64,000 bases of DNA from Crenalkalicoccus roseus (GCF_004761865.1 NZ_SJDM01000001.1:319549-383548), one strand, 5' to 3'; shown: positions 47,906 through 57,023, counted from the first letter of the stretch. Program-made: numbers and translations. The notes: generated from the letters alone by a model not told the origin.

Positions 47906-49000
47906 CTACACCTCGGCGGCGAAGCGGGCGAGCGCCGCCTCGTCCCATTCCAGGCCGAGGCCGGGGCGCGCCGGCACCTCCGCCATGCCGTCGCGCACGA
48001 CGAGGGGCTGGCGCAGCAGCGGCCCGGCGATGTCGAGGTGCTCGAGAAGGTGGGCCGTCGGCGTGGCGGGCAGGAGCTGCGCGCTGGCCTCGACGAAGAT
48101 GTGCGAGGACATCGGAACGCGCCTGGCCGCGGCGAGCGCCGCCGCCTGCATCCAGCCGGTGACGCCGCCGATCTTCATGGCGTCCGGCATGCAGAGATCC
48201 ACCGCGCCGGCGTCGAGGGCCCGGGCCATCCCGCGCGGTCCCCACCAATTCTCCCCGCCCTGCACCGGCAGGGCGAGCGCGGCGCGTAGCCCGGCGAGGC
48301 CCGCATCGTCATCCGCCGGCAGCGGCTCCTCCAGCCAGCGCACGTCGAGTTCCTGCAGGGCGCGGCCGCGCCGCTCCGCTTCCGGCCGCGTCAGGCCCTG
48401 GTTGTAGTCCACCAGGATCTCCGTGTCTGCGCCCACCACCTCCCGCACGGCGCGCACCGTGGCGAGGTCGTCCTCCAGCCGCGGGTGGCCGAGCTTGAAC
48501 TTCACCACCCGCGCCCCGGTGGCGGCGACCGCCCGACCTGCCTCCTCGGCCAGAATCGCGGGGCCCCAGCCGCGCAGGCTGGCATAGGCCGGCAGCGGGC
48601 GGGGCTCGGCGCCCAGCAGACGGCAGAGCGGCACCCCGGCGGCGCGCGCCAGCGCGTCCCACATCGCCATATCGAGGGCGGAGAGGGCGATCTGCACCAG
48701 CCCTTCCGTGCCGAGGATGCGGAAGGCGTTGTGCAGCTCCGGCCACAGGCTCGCCGGCGCCAGCGCCCGGCCGGCCAGCGTGGCGCCGATGTTGCGCACC
48801 AGCGCCGCGGTCGGCCCGAGCGCGGCCGGGGTGTAGGGGAAGACATAGGCGTTGCCGGCGACACCCTCCGCGGTGCGCAGCTCCGCGATCACCAGCGGCG
48901 CGCGGGAGATGGTGTTGAGGCTGTTGCGCAGCGGCGGGTCGAGGGGCGCGTCGATGGCCCGCACGGCGACGTCGCGGATCGTCAGGTTCGGCAGCGTCAT
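47906..49000 (-). CDS. Mandelate racemase/muconate lactonizing enzyme family protein
   Basis: 364 aa enolase-superfamily enzyme. The second-strand KxK motif VKFKLGH near residue 165, the metal ligands VDYNQGL (Asp near 193), EEPLPADD (Glu near 219) and GGENWWG (Glu near 244), and SSHIF (His near 297) define the mandelate racemase subgroup. Such enzymes are acid-sugar dehydratases or racemases. It lies 104 bases upstream of the hydroxyacid dehydrogenase and downstream of the repeat array. Substrate unknown. Confidence 0.88.
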   Translation of the reverse strand: MTLPNLTIRDVAVRAIDAPLDPPLRNSLNTISRAPLVIAELRTAEGVAGNAYVFPYTPAALGPTAALVRNIGATLAGRALAPASLWPELHNAFRILGTEGLVQIALSALDMAMWDALARAAGVPLCRLLGAEPRPLPAYASLRGWGPAILAEEAGRAVAATGARVVKFKLGHPRLEDDLATVRAVREVVGADTEILVDYNQGLTRPEAERRGRALQELDVRWLEEPLPADDDAGLAGLRAALALPVQGGENWWGPRGMARALDAGAVDLCMPDAMKIGGVTGWMQAAALAAARRVPMSSHIFVEASAQLLPATPTAHLLEHLDIAGPLLRQPLVVRDGMAEVPARPGLGLEWDEAALARFAAEV

Positions 49001-49039
49001 GGCGCGTCCTCCTCCCTGGGCGGGGTGGCTGCGGCGTGT

Positions 49040-49283
49040 TCCGCTTCGATGGATCTTCCGTCCCTTGTCGGGCGGCTGCTTCACCGCTCCGGCGTGCCGC
49101 CTCCGCGGATCAGGCGCCTTCGCCGGGCGGCCGATTCACCGCTCCGGCGTGCCCGCCTCCGCGGATCGGGCGCCTTCGCCGGGCGGCCGATTCACCGCTC
49201 CGGCGTGCCGCCTCCGCGGATCGGGCGCCTTCGCCGGGCGGCCGATTCACCGCTCCGGCGTGCCGCCTCCGCGGATCGGGCGC
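49040..49283. repeat. Tandem 55-bp expansion of the dispersed repeat
   Basis: The leftmost part (about 49045-49118) is a full-length element that aligns with 57961-58050. Its second half is then repeated: units begin at 49080, 49135, 49191 and 49246 with spacings 55, 56 and 55. The extra base is one C in the second unit. Each unit has TTCACCGCTCCGGCG, CCTCCGCGGATC and CGCCTTCGCCGGGCGGCC. The fourth is cut after CGGATCGGGCGC, exactly where the cupin stop codon begins. It fills the gap between two minus-strand genes. Confidence 0.92.
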
Positions 49284-49732
49284 TAGCCCGGGGGCGGCAG
49301 GAAATCCACCTCGCAGGTGGCGCTGATGCGCACCACCTCGGCCGGATCGGAAAGGCCGTGGATGCGCGTGAACAGCTCGAACAGCTTCCGCGCGGGCGAG
49401 ACCCAGAACAGGGCCCGCACCGGCTTCCCCGACTTGTTGAAGATGCCGTGCGGGACGCCCCTGGGCAGGCGGACCAGGTCGCCCGCCCTGGCATAGGCCA
49501 CCTGGCCGTCGAGCAGCAGCTCGTACTCGCCCTCCAGCACCCGGATGAACTCGTCCTGGGTGGGGTGGATGTGCGGGGGCACGAAGGTGCCGGGCGGGAA
49601 CAGCGTGTCGAAGGCGAAGCTGCTCTCGCAGCAGGCGACGGGCTTGTAGGTCTGGCCGAGGATGTTCCAGACGATGCCATCGAGGCCCTGCCCGGCGGGC
49701 GTGACGCCGGCGGTGAAGGCGGGCGGTTCCAT
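49283..49732 (-). CDS. Cupin-domain protein
   Basis: 149 aa single cupin. Metal-binding motif 1 PPHIHPTQDEFIRVLEGE (His-x-His, Glu) near residue 52 and motif 2 PRGVPHGIFNKSG near residue 90 are complete. Possible roles are a small dioxygenase, isomerase or sensor. It follows livF of the second Liv importer by 19 bases and its stop abuts the tandem repeat. Confidence 0.87.
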   Translation of the reverse strand: MEPPAFTAGVTPAGQGLDGIVWNILGQTYKPVACCESSFAFDTLFPPGTFVPPHIHPTQDEFIRVLEGEYELLLDGQVAYARAGDLVRLPRGVPHGIFNKSGKPVRALFWVSPARKLFELFTRIHGLSDPAEVVRISATCEVDFLPPPG

Positions 49733-49751
49733 GCGACGTCCTCTCCCTCTC

Positions 49752-50462
49752 TCAGATGTGCAGGTAAGTGTCGCGCACCTCGGGCGCGCGGGCCAGCTCC
49801 TCGCTGGTGCCGGTCCACACCACGCGCCCCTTCTCGATGACGACGTGGCAGTCGGCCAGCCGCATCACCGCGGCGAGGTTCTTGTCTATCAGCAGGATGG
49901 ACTGCCCCTCGGCCTTCAGCCTGGCCAGCACCGCCCAGATCTCGGCGCGGATCATCGGCGCCAGGCCCTCGGTCGCCTCGTCCAGGATCAGCAGCTTCGG
50001 GTTGGTCATCAGGGCGCGGCCGATCGCGACCATCTGCTGCTCCCCGCCCGAGAGTCTCGCGCCGGGGCTGCGCCGCCTCTCGCGCAGGCGGGGGAACAGC
50101 GCATAGACCGCCTCGAGGTCCCAGCGCGGGGCGCGCCCCGCGGCGCCGGCGCGGTTGGCCGCGGTGGCGACCAGGTTCTCCTCGACGGTGAGGGTGGGAA
50201 AGACCTGCCGTCCCTCCGGCACGAGGCCGATCCCCTGCCGCGCCACCTTGTGCGGCGGCAGGCCGGACAGCGTCATCCCCTCGAAGCTGACGCGGCCCGC
50301 CCAGGGCCGCAGCAGGCCCATCACGGCGCGCACCGTGGTGGTCTTGCCCATGCCGTTGCGGCCGAGCAGCGTCACCACCTGGCCCCTGCCCACGGCGAAA
50401 TCCACCCCGAAGAGCACCTGGCTCTGCCCGTATCCGGCGGCGAGGCCCTCGACGGCCAGCAT
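49752..50462 (-). CDS. livF: ABC transporter ATP-binding protein LivF (second set)
   Basis: 236 aa. Walker A GRNGMGKTT (note Met in the loop), signature LSGGEQQMVAIGRALM and Walker B LLILDEATEGLAP are intact. Last ATPase of the second Liv-type importer (49752-54319). The start overlaps the livG stop by one base. Confidence 0.92.
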   Translation of the reverse strand: MLAVEGLAAGYGQSQVLFGVDFAVGRGQVVTLLGRNGMGKTTTVRAVMGLLRPWAGRVSFEGMTLSGLPPHKVARQGIGLVPEGRQVFPTLTVEENLVATAANRAGAAGRAPRWDLEAVYALFPRLRERRRSPGARLSGGEQQMVAIGRALMTNPKLLILDEATEGLAPMIRAEIWAVLARLKAEGQSILLIDKNLAAVMRLADCHVVIEKGRVVWTGTSEELARAPEVRDTYLHI

Positions 50463-51238
50463 CAGGCCGCGACACCCTCTGGCAGCGCCTCATCCTCGCC
50501 GAGATAGGCGGCGCGCACCTCCGCATTGCCCCGGATCGCGTCCGGGCTGCCGGTGGCGATGACCCTGCCGTAGACCAGGACGGAGATGCGGTCGGCCAGC
50601 GCGAACACCGCCCGCATGTCGTGCTCCACGAGGACGATGGTGTAGTCCCGCCTCAGCCGCCGCAGGATGGCGATCAGCCGCTCCGTCTCCTCCGGCCCGG
50701 CGCCGGCCAGGGGCTCGTCCAGCAGCAGCAGCCGCGGCCGCGTCGCCAGGGCGATCGCGAGTTCGAGCTGGCGCTTCTCGCCATGGCTCAGCGAGCCGGC
50801 GGGCACCGCGGCGCGGGCGCCCATCCCCACCTCCTCCAGCGCCGCGCGGGCGGCGTCGTTCAGCGGCGCCTCCAGGGCCACGGGACGGAAGAAGCGGAAG
50901 GAGGAGCCCTCCCGCGCCTGCACCGCCAGGGCCACGTTCTCGAGCGCCGTGAAGCCCGGCACGATGCAGGTGATCTGGAAGCTGCGCGCAAGGCCCGCGC
51001 GCACCCGGCGGTGCAGGGGCAGGCGGGTGATGTCGCGCCCGGCGAAGAGGATCTGGCCCGCATCCGGCGCCAGGGTGCCGCTGACCTGGTGTATCAGCGA
51101 CGTCTTCCCCGCCCCGTTCGGCCCGATGATGGCGTGGATCTCGCCGGCCGGCACGGAGAGCGAGACGTCGTTCGTCACCACCAGGCCGCCGAACTGCTTG
51201 CGCAGCCGGCGCAGCTCCAGGAGGGGCGGCTCAGCCAT
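50462..51238 (-). CDS. livG: ABC transporter ATP-binding protein LivG (second set)
   Basis: 258 aa. Walker A GPNGAGKTS, the LivG loop ARSFQITCIVPGFTALENVAL, signature LSHGEKRQLELAIALATRP (His replaces the usual Gly in LSGGE) and Walker B LLLLDEPLAGAGPEE. Its ATG overlaps the livM stop by eight bases. Confidence 0.9.
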   Translation of the reverse strand: MAEPPLLELRRLRKQFGGLVVTNDVSLSVPAGEIHAIIGPNGAGKTSLIHQVSGTLAPDAGQILFAGRDITRLPLHRRVRAGLARSFQITCIVPGFTALENVALAVQAREGSSFRFFRPVALEAPLNDAARAALEEVGMGARAAVPAGSLSHGEKRQLELAIALATRPRLLLLDEPLAGAGPEETERLIAILRRLRRDYTIVLVEHDMRAVFALADRISVLVYGRVIATGSPDAIRGNAEVRAAYLGEDEALPEGVAA

Positions 51239-52187
51239 GGCGCGCCGCCTCCCTCGGCGCCAGCAGGCCGGCGAGGCCGCCGCGCAGGAACAGCACGCAG
51301 AGGATCAGCAGCGGGCCGAAGATCATCCGCCAGTGTTCGGTCAGCGCGGCGAGCTGCTCCTCCAGCAGCACGTAGGCGAGGGCGCCCAGGATCGCGCCAT
51401 GCAGGCTGCCCACGCCCCCGAGGATCACCATGAACAGCAGCTCGCCGGACCGCTGCCAGGAGATGTAGGCGGGCGCCACGAACTCGGTCGCGTTGGCGAG
51501 CAGCACGCCGGCGAGGCCGCCCACCGCGCCGGCGATGACATAGGCGACGAGGCGGAAGGGATAGGGGTTGAACCCCACCGCCAGGACGCGCTGCGGGTTC
51601 TCCCTCGCCGCGCGCAGGACGCGGCCGAAGCGGCTGGCCAGCAGGACGCGGCACAGCAGCCACGCCAGCACGAGCAGGCCGAGGCAGACATAGTGGAAGG
51701 CCATGCGGTCCTGCAGCCAGTCCCGGCCGAACACCGTGTTGCGCGCATAGAGCGTGTAGCCGTCGTCTCCGCCATAGGGGGCGAGCGAGGCGGCCGTGAA
51801 GTAGGCCATCTGGCCGAAGGCGAGCGTGATCATGATGAAGTGCACGCCGCTCGTGCGGATGGCGACGGCGCCCGTGACCAGGGAGAACAGGGCCGCGGCG
51901 GCGATCGCCACCGGCACCACGATGGCCGCCTCCACGATGTTCGCGGCGTCGAGGATGACGACGGCGTAGCAGCCGAAGCCCATGCTGGCCGCGTGCCCGA
52001 GGCTGACCAGCCCCGCCCCGCCGACCAGCAGCGACAGCGAAACCGCCGCGATGCCGAGGATCATCGCCCGGGCCATGAGGGTGAGCTCATGGCTGTGGGA
52101 GAAGCCGAGCAGCGGCGCGGCGGCGAGCAGGAGGAAGACCAGGAGGGGCACGGCCTCCCGCCGCAGGAGGGCGCCCGGGGCCGTCAT
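51231..52187 (-). CDS. livM: Branched-chain amino acid-type ABC permease LivM (second set)
   Basis: 318 aa, about ten membrane segments. GGAGLVSLGHAASMGFGCYAV near residue 57 and the cytoplasmic loop GRVLRAARENPQRVLAVGF near residue 195 are LivM features. The ATG overlaps the livH stop (ATGA). Sequence differs strongly from the LivM at 8571, so the two systems are not a recent duplication. Confidence 0.9.
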   Translation of the reverse strand: MTAPGALLRREAVPLLVFLLLAAAPLLGFSHSHELTLMARAMILGIAAVSLSLLVGGAGLVSLGHAASMGFGCYAVVILDAANIVEAAIVVPVAIAAAALFSLVTGAVAIRTSGVHFIMITLAFGQMAYFTAASLAPYGGDDGYTLYARNTVFGRDWLQDRMAFHYVCLGLLVLAWLLCRVLLASRFGRVLRAARENPQRVLAVGFNPYPFRLVAYVIAGAVGGLAGVLLANATEFVAPAYISWQRSGELLFMVILGGVGSLHGAILGALAYVLLEEQLAALTEHWRMIFGPLLILCVLFLRGGLAGLLAPREAARHG

Positions 52188-53107
52188 GCCGCGCGGACGG
52201 GAAACAGGCCGGCGGGACGGATGGCGAGGATCGCGGCCATGGCGATGTAGATCAGCATGGAGGCGAGCGCCGCCCCCGCCTGCCGCGCCGCGGAGGGATC
52301 GAGGAAAAGCCGCATCAGGTCCGGCATGAGCGACTTGCCGACCGTGTCGATCAGCCCGACCAGCAGCGCCGCGACGAAGGCGCCGCGGATTGAGCCGATG
52401 CCGCCGATGACGATGACCACGAAGGCCAGGATCAGCACCGTGTCGCCCATGCCCGGCTCGACGGAGAAGATCGGCCCCGCCATCACCCCGGCGAAGCCCG
52501 CCAGCATGGCGCCGAAGCCGAACACCACCATGAAGAGGCGGCGGATGTCCACGCCGAGGGCCGCGACCATCGGCGCGTTGGTCGCGCCCGCGCGCACCAG
52601 CATGCCCACTCTCGTCCGCTCCACGAGGACCCAGAGCAGCAGGGCGGTGGCGAGGCCGGCGGCGATGATCGCCAGGCGGAAGACGGGGTACTGCAGCCCC
52701 GGCATCACCTCGATGCCGCCGGAGAGCAGGGCGGGAATGGGCACCTGCAGCGGCGCCGTGCCCCAGATCGCCTTGACCGCCTGGTTGAGGAAGAGGATGA
52801 CGCCGAAGGTGGCCAGCACCTGGCTCAGGTGGTCGCGCTCGTAGAAGTGCCGGAAGACCAGGAATTCCAGAACCAGCCCGAGCGCCAGCGCCGCGGGCAG
52901 GGCGAGCAGGAGTCCCAGCCAGAAGCTGCCGGTCGCGGCGGCGAAGGTCGCGCCGAGATAGGCGCCCAGCATGTACTGCACGCCATGGGCGAGGTTGATG
53001 AAGTCCATCACGCCGAAGACCAGCGTGAGCCCCGCCGCGACCAGGAACAGCAGGACCCCGAATTGCAGGCCGTTCAGGAACTGCACCAGGAGGAGCTGGA
53101 GCGACAT
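52184..53107 (-). CDS. livH: Branched-chain amino acid-type ABC permease LivH (second set)
   Basis: 307 aa. The N-terminal GLQFGVLLFLVAAGLTLVFG, then MDFINLAHG, is the LivH signature, and VRAGATNAPMVAALGVDI is the EAA-like loop near residue 175. It starts 15 bases after the binding-protein gene. Confidence 0.9.
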   Translation of the reverse strand: MSLQLLLVQFLNGLQFGVLLFLVAAGLTLVFGVMDFINLAHGVQYMLGAYLGATFAAATGSFWLGLLLALPAALALGLVLEFLVFRHFYERDHLSQVLATFGVILFLNQAVKAIWGTAPLQVPIPALLSGGIEVMPGLQYPVFRLAIIAAGLATALLLWVLVERTRVGMLVRAGATNAPMVAALGVDIRRLFMVVFGFGAMLAGFAGVMAGPIFSVEPGMGDTVLILAFVVIVIGGIGSIRGAFVAALLVGLIDTVGKSLMPDLMRLFLDPSAARQAGAALASMLIYIAMAAILAIRPAGLFPVRAA

Positions 53108-53122
53108 CGCGCCGGCCGCGCC

Positions 53123-54319
53123 CTAGGCGCTGCGCATCCGGCATTCGGCCGCGTAGGGATCCACGTCGTTCTCCAGCACCTTGCGCACCGTCTCGGTCTG
53201 GAACCGCCCGTCGGGGCGCCGGACCACCTTCAGCAGCCAGTGGTCCTGGACCGGATAGTGGTTCGTCCCGAACCTGAAGCTGCCCCGCACCGAGCGGAAA
53301 TCGGCGGCGCGGATGGCCTCGCGCAGCGCGTTCTTATCGCCGAGATTGCCGCCCACCCTGCTGACCGCGGAATGCAGGAGCATGGCGGCGTCGTAGGCCT
53401 GCGCGGCGTAGCTGGCGGGAACGTAGTTGTAGGTGGCCTCGAAGTCGCGCACGAAGCGGCGGTTGGCCTCGTTGTCCATGTTCGGCGCCCAGGGCGCGGC
53501 GGAGAAGAAGCCCTCGGCCGCCTCGCCCTGCGCGGGCAGCGTCGCCTCGTCCACGGTGAAGGTGGACAGGAAGGGAATGCTGGCGAGGCCCGCCTGGCGG
53601 TACTGCCGCACCAGGTTCACCCCGAGCCCGCCAGGCATGAAGGTGAACAGCGCGTCCGGCCGCGCCGCGGCGATCCGCGCCAGCTCGGCCGAGAAGTCGA
53701 GATGGGTGAGCGGCACGTAGACCTCGTCCACCACCTCGCCCCTGAAGCGGCTCTTGAAGCCGGCCATGGCGTCGCGTCCCGCCTGGTAGTTCGGGGTCAT
53801 CAGGAAGACGCGGCGATAGCCCTCGTCCTGCGCCGCCTGGCCCATGACGGAGTGGACCTGGTCGTTGTTGTAGCTGGTCGTGAAGAAGAAGGGGTTGCAG
53901 CCGCGGCCGGCGAAGGTGGAGGGGCCGGCATTGGTGGAGATCAGGAAGGTGTTCGTCTCCGTCACCGGCCGCATGATGGCCTGGAGGATGTTGGAGAACA
54001 CCACGCCGACGATGAAGTCGCAGCGGTCCCGCTCCAGGGCGGCGCGCACCTTGGTGACGGCGACGTCGGGCCGCAGCTCGTCGTCGATGACGATCACCTC
54101 GGCCGGCCGGTTGCCCAGCCGGTTCTCGAGGTGGCGCATCCCCAGCAGGAACCCGTCGCGCAGATGCGTGCCGAGCGCGGCCTGCGGCCCGGTCAGCACC
54201 GCCACCAGCCCGATCCGCACTGGGGCCTGCTGGGCGCGCGCCACCCGGGGGGCGCCAAGGATGCCCGCGCCGGCCGCCGCGGCCGCGCCGCCGATCAGGG
54301 TCCGCCTGTCCATCCGCAT
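53123..54319 (-). CDS. Periplasmic substrate-binding protein of second Liv importer
   Basis: 398 aa Peripla_BP_6 protein with a Tat-type signal (DRRTLIGGAAAAAGAGILG, cleavage after VARAQ). RIGLVAVLTGPQAALGTHL and the VVFSNILQAIM turn resemble aromatic-acid and amide-binding members rather than leucine-binding ones. The ATG with GGGGAAGG five bases upstream is chosen. First gene of the importer proper; the hydrolase and SDR genes precede it. Ligand unknown. Confidence 0.88.
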   Translation of the reverse strand: MRMDRRTLIGGAAAAAGAGILGAPRVARAQQAPVRIGLVAVLTGPQAALGTHLRDGFLLGMRHLENRLGNRPAEVIVIDDELRPDVAVTKVRAALERDRCDFIVGVVFSNILQAIMRPVTETNTFLISTNAGPSTFAGRGCNPFFFTTSYNNDQVHSVMGQAAQDEGYRRVFLMTPNYQAGRDAMAGFKSRFRGEVVDEVYVPLTHLDFSAELARIAAARPDALFTFMPGGLGVNLVRQYRQAGLASIPFLSTFTVDEATLPAQGEAAEGFFSAAPWAPNMDNEANRRFVRDFEATYNYVPASYAAQAYDAAMLLHSAVSRVGGNLGDKNALREAIRAADFRSVRGSFRFGTNHYPVQDHWLLKVVRRPDGRFQTETVRKVLENDVDPYAAECRMRSA

Positions 54320-54370
54320 CGGTGCCTTCCCCGTACCGTCTCCCGCTGCGGTTATTTTAAGCTTCAAGTG

Positions 54371-55213
54371 TCAGCCGCGCGCAAGCCCGCGCGACATCTC
54401 CGCCAGCCGCCGGGAAAGGGGCGACGCCGGATCGGACAGGGGCGCCAGCACGGTGAAGTGATTGGCGCCCGGCAGCGCCTCCCATCCGCCGCCCCAGGCC
54501 TCCGCCATGTCCCGCGTCTGGCGCAGGAACTCCGCGCTCTCCGCGCCCCCCACCACCGCGTGCAGCGAGGCCGGGCCCGCATGCGCCGGCCGCGGCAGGA
54601 AGCGGGGCGAGAGGCGCCGCGCCTCCGCCACGTCGAGGCGCAGCGCGGCGCCCATCGTGGTGCCGAGGAGCGGCTCCAGCTCGAACACCCCGGAGACCGG
54701 CAGCGCCGCGGCCACCAGATCCGGCGGCAGGGCGGGATCGAGCGCCCGCCACTCGGTGGCCAGCAGCATCGCCGCCAGATGCCCCCCGGCGGAGTGCCCG
54801 GAGGCCAGCAGCCGGCGGCCGCGCCCGGCCGGATGCCGGCGCAGGAAGGCCGCGGCCGCGCGCATCTGCTCCACGATCCGCGCCAGCGGCACGGCGGGAC
54901 AGAGATCGTAGGACGGCACCGCGACCGCGATGCCGAGCAGGTTCGGCCCGCGCGCGCAGTGGCTGACCCAGCTCCGGTCCAGCGCCTGCCAGTAGCCGCC
55001 ATGGATGAACAGGGCGACCGGCGTGTCCGCGGCGGGATCGGCGGCGGGCCAGAACAGGTCGAGCCTTTCCCGCTCGCCGGGGCCGTAGGCCAGGCCGAGC
55101 TCCGCGCGCGGGCAGGCCTCCCGCCAGGCGGCGGAGGCGCGGGCCCATTCCTCGAGAAGGCGCGGGTGCTCCGGCACGCGCGCGCGGTTGTCGTACTCTG
55201 CCTGCAGGTCCAT
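54371..55213 (-). CDS. Alpha/beta hydrolase, kynurenine formamidase-like
   Basis: 280 aa. Oxyanion motif HGGYW near residue 72, nucleophile elbow GHSAGGH near residue 141 and a late His in PGANHFTVL fit carboxylesterase/formamidase-type hydrolases. No signal peptide. It lies in the minus-strand catabolic operon between an SDR and the Liv importer, so it probably cleaves an ester or amide of the imported compound. Start at MDLQAEYD by homology to the family N-terminus. Confidence 0.85.
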   Translation of the reverse strand: MDLQAEYDNRARVPEHPRLLEEWARASAAWREACPRAELGLAYGPGERERLDLFWPAADPAADTPVALFIHGGYWQALDRSWVSHCARGPNLLGIAVAVPSYDLCPAVPLARIVEQMRAAAAFLRRHPAGRGRRLLASGHSAGGHLAAMLLATEWRALDPALPPDLVAAALPVSGVFELEPLLGTTMGAALRLDVAEARRLSPRFLPRPAHAGPASLHAVVGGAESAEFLRQTRDMAEAWGGGWEALPGANHFTVLAPLSDPASPLSRRLAEMSRGLARG

Positions 55214-55274
55214 GGGCGCATTTGAGTGCCGGCGCATCCGGCCCGCAACACCCGGAACGCGCCCAGAGCCGGGG

Positions 55275-56030
55275 TCAGGTGAGGAAGGCGCCGCCATTCA
55301 CATGGATGGTCTGGCCGGTGATGTAGCCGCCCTCGGGGCCGGCCAGGAGGCGCACCACCTCCGCGATCTCCTCCACCCTGCCCTTGCGCCCGAGCGGCAC
55401 CGCGCCCTCGGCGCGCAGCATTCCCGGCACGGCGCCGGCGGACGCGCCGCGCGCCGTGTCTATGAGGCCCGGCGCGACGCAGTTGCAGCGTATGCCGTGC
55501 GGCGCCAGCTCCACGGCCAGCGCCCGCATCAGCCCCTCGAGCCCGGCCTTGGAGGCGGAGACATGCGCGCGGCTCGGCGTGCCGATGTGGGTGGAGATGC
55601 CCGACAGGCCGATGATGGCGCCGCCGCCGCGACGGATCATGTGCGGCACCACGGCACGCGCCAGCAGGAAGGCGCCGTCCAGCGCCACGGACAGGATCTC
55701 GCGCCATTCCTCGAAGGACATCTCGGCGAAGGGCGTCTGCCGCCGCAGCCCGGCATTGGAGACGGCGATGTCCACGCCGCCGAGCGCCGCCGCCGTGTCC
55801 TCCACCATTCGCGTCACCGCCGCGGGATCGGAGACGTCGGCGAGATGGGCGATGGCCCTGCCGCCCATGGCGCCGATCTCGGCCGCGACCGCCTCGACGG
55901 CGCCCCGGTCGGAGCGGCCGTTCACCACCACCGCCGCGCCGTCCCGCGCCAGGCGCAGCGCGATGGCGCGGCCGATGTTCCTGCCCGCGCCGGTCACCAG
56001 CGCCACCTTGCCGTCCAGAATTCCCGCCAT
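55275..56030 (-). CDS. SDR-family protein lacking the catalytic tyrosine
   Basis: 251 aa. NAD(P)-binding TGAGRNIG (13-20), NAG at 92-94 and Lys161 are present, and S143 sits where the catalytic Ser is expected. The YxxxK motif is changed: the Tyr position is V157, preceded by H156 (AHVSASK). A classical SDR uses that Tyr as the acid. The gene is either an atypical SDR using another residue such as H156, or a non-reducing protein. First gene of the minus-strand operon; divergent to the SDR at 56107. Confidence 0.88.
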   Translation of the reverse strand: MAGILDGKVALVTGAGRNIGRAIALRLARDGAAVVVNGRSDRGAVEAVAAEIGAMGGRAIAHLADVSDPAAVTRMVEDTAAALGGVDIAVSNAGLRRQTPFAEMSFEEWREILSVALDGAFLLARAVVPHMIRRGGGAIIGLSGISTHIGTPSRAHVSASKAGLEGLMRALAVELAPHGIRCNCVAPGLIDTARGASAGAVPGMLRAEGAVPLGRKGRVEEIAEVVRLLAGPEGGYITGQTIHVNGGAFLT

Positions 56031-56106
56031 GTCCGCCTCCCGTTGTCCGCCGCCGATGCGCCCCGTAGAAGATCGGCCAACGGGACGTTCAGGGAAAGGC
56101 CGGGCG

Positions 56107-56868
56107 ATGGCGGATCTGGAAGGCAGGGTGGCGCTGGTGACCGGCGCGAGCCGCGGCCTCGGCGAGGGGGCGGCGCGCGCCCTGGCGGCGCGGGGCGCGG
56201 CGGTGATGCTGCTCGCCCGCGACGGCGCGGCGGCGGGCGCGGTGGCGCGCGGCATCGCGGCGGAGGGCGGGCGGGCCGAGGCGCTGGCCTGCGACGTCGC
56301 CGACCACGCCGCGGTCGCGCGCGCGGTGGCGGAGACCCGGGCGCGGCTCGGCCGGCTCGACATCCTGGTCAACAACGCCGGCGTCATCGAGCCGATCGCC
56401 GCGATCGCCGAGTCCGACCCCGCCGCCTGGGCGCGCAGCATCTCCATCAACCTGGTCGGCGCCTACAACGCCGTGCGCGCGGCGCTGCCGGGAATGCTCG
56501 AGGCGGGCGGCGGCAGGATCGTCAACGTCTCCTCCGGCGCCGCCTACCGCCCGCTCGAGGGCTGGAGCGCCTACTGCGCCGGCAAGGCCGGGCTGGCGAT
56601 GCTGACGCGCGCCATCGCCCTGGAGACGGAGGGGCGGGGCATCCGCGTCTTCGGCTTCTCCCCGGGCACCATCGACACCGACATGCAGGCGAGGATCCGC
56701 GCCTCGGGGATGAACCCGATCAGCCGCATCCCGCGGGCCGAGCTCTCGCCCGTCGCGCATGCGGTGCGCGGCCTGCTGCATCTCTGCACCCCGGCCGCCG
56801 ACGACCTCGCCGGCCAGGACGTGTCCATGCGCGACGAGGCCTTCCGGCGCCGCATCGGGCTCGGCTGA
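56107..56868 (+). CDS. SDR-family oxidoreductase
   Basis: 253 aa classical short-chain dehydrogenase. TGASRGLG (12-19), NNAG (89-92), Ser at 142 or 143 and the catalytic pair Y156 and K160 (YCAGK) are complete. It reduces or oxidises an alcohol/ketone with NAD(P). Single gene, divergent to the catalytic-Tyr-lacking SDR. It ends about ten bases before the glutamate dehydrogenase remnant. Confidence 0.9.
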   Translation: MADLEGRVALVTGASRGLGEGAARALAARGAAVMLLARDGAAAGAVARGIAAEGGRAEALACDVADHAAVARAVAETRARLGRLDILVNNAGVIEPIAAIAESDPAAWARSISINLVGAYNAVRAALPGMLEAGGGRIVNVSSGAAYRPLEGWSAYCAGKAGLAMLTRAIALETEGRGIRVFGFSPGTIDTDMQARIRASGMNPISRIPRAELSPVAHAVRGLLHLCTPAADDLAGQDVSMRDEAFRRRIGLG

Positions 56869-56879
56869 CGCGGCCGGCG

Positions 56880-57023
56880 GCCCCCGGCATCGGCCAGGAT
56901 GCCGGGCAGCACCACCACGCCCGCCCGCTCCAGGATGTGGTCCGCCTCCGGCGTGACCAGGCCGTTGGCCAGTTCGAGGACGATCCGCGCCCGGACCCGG
57001 AACGCGTTCTCCTCGTAGATCAT
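56880..57023 (-). pseudogene. Fragment of Glu/Leu dehydrogenase (gdhA-type)
   Basis: 48 codons that align to the C-terminal NAD-domain segment of glutamate dehydrogenases: [18 protein letters not shown], then TPEADHIL and [11 protein letters not shown] match the family's EENA, ANGPTTPEAD and PDILANAGG motifs. The expected P after ANG is L, and N in LANAGG is D. Homology stops abruptly at ADAGG; the family's following VTVSYFEW is absent. No upstream catalytic domain is found. It is a relic, not an intact gene. Confidence 0.75.

Noticed and set aside
49080-49283. Regular 55-bp repeats resembling a CRISPR array
   Set aside because: Units are contiguous with no unique spacers, are GC-rich and have no cas genes nearby; they match the dispersed intergenic repeat.
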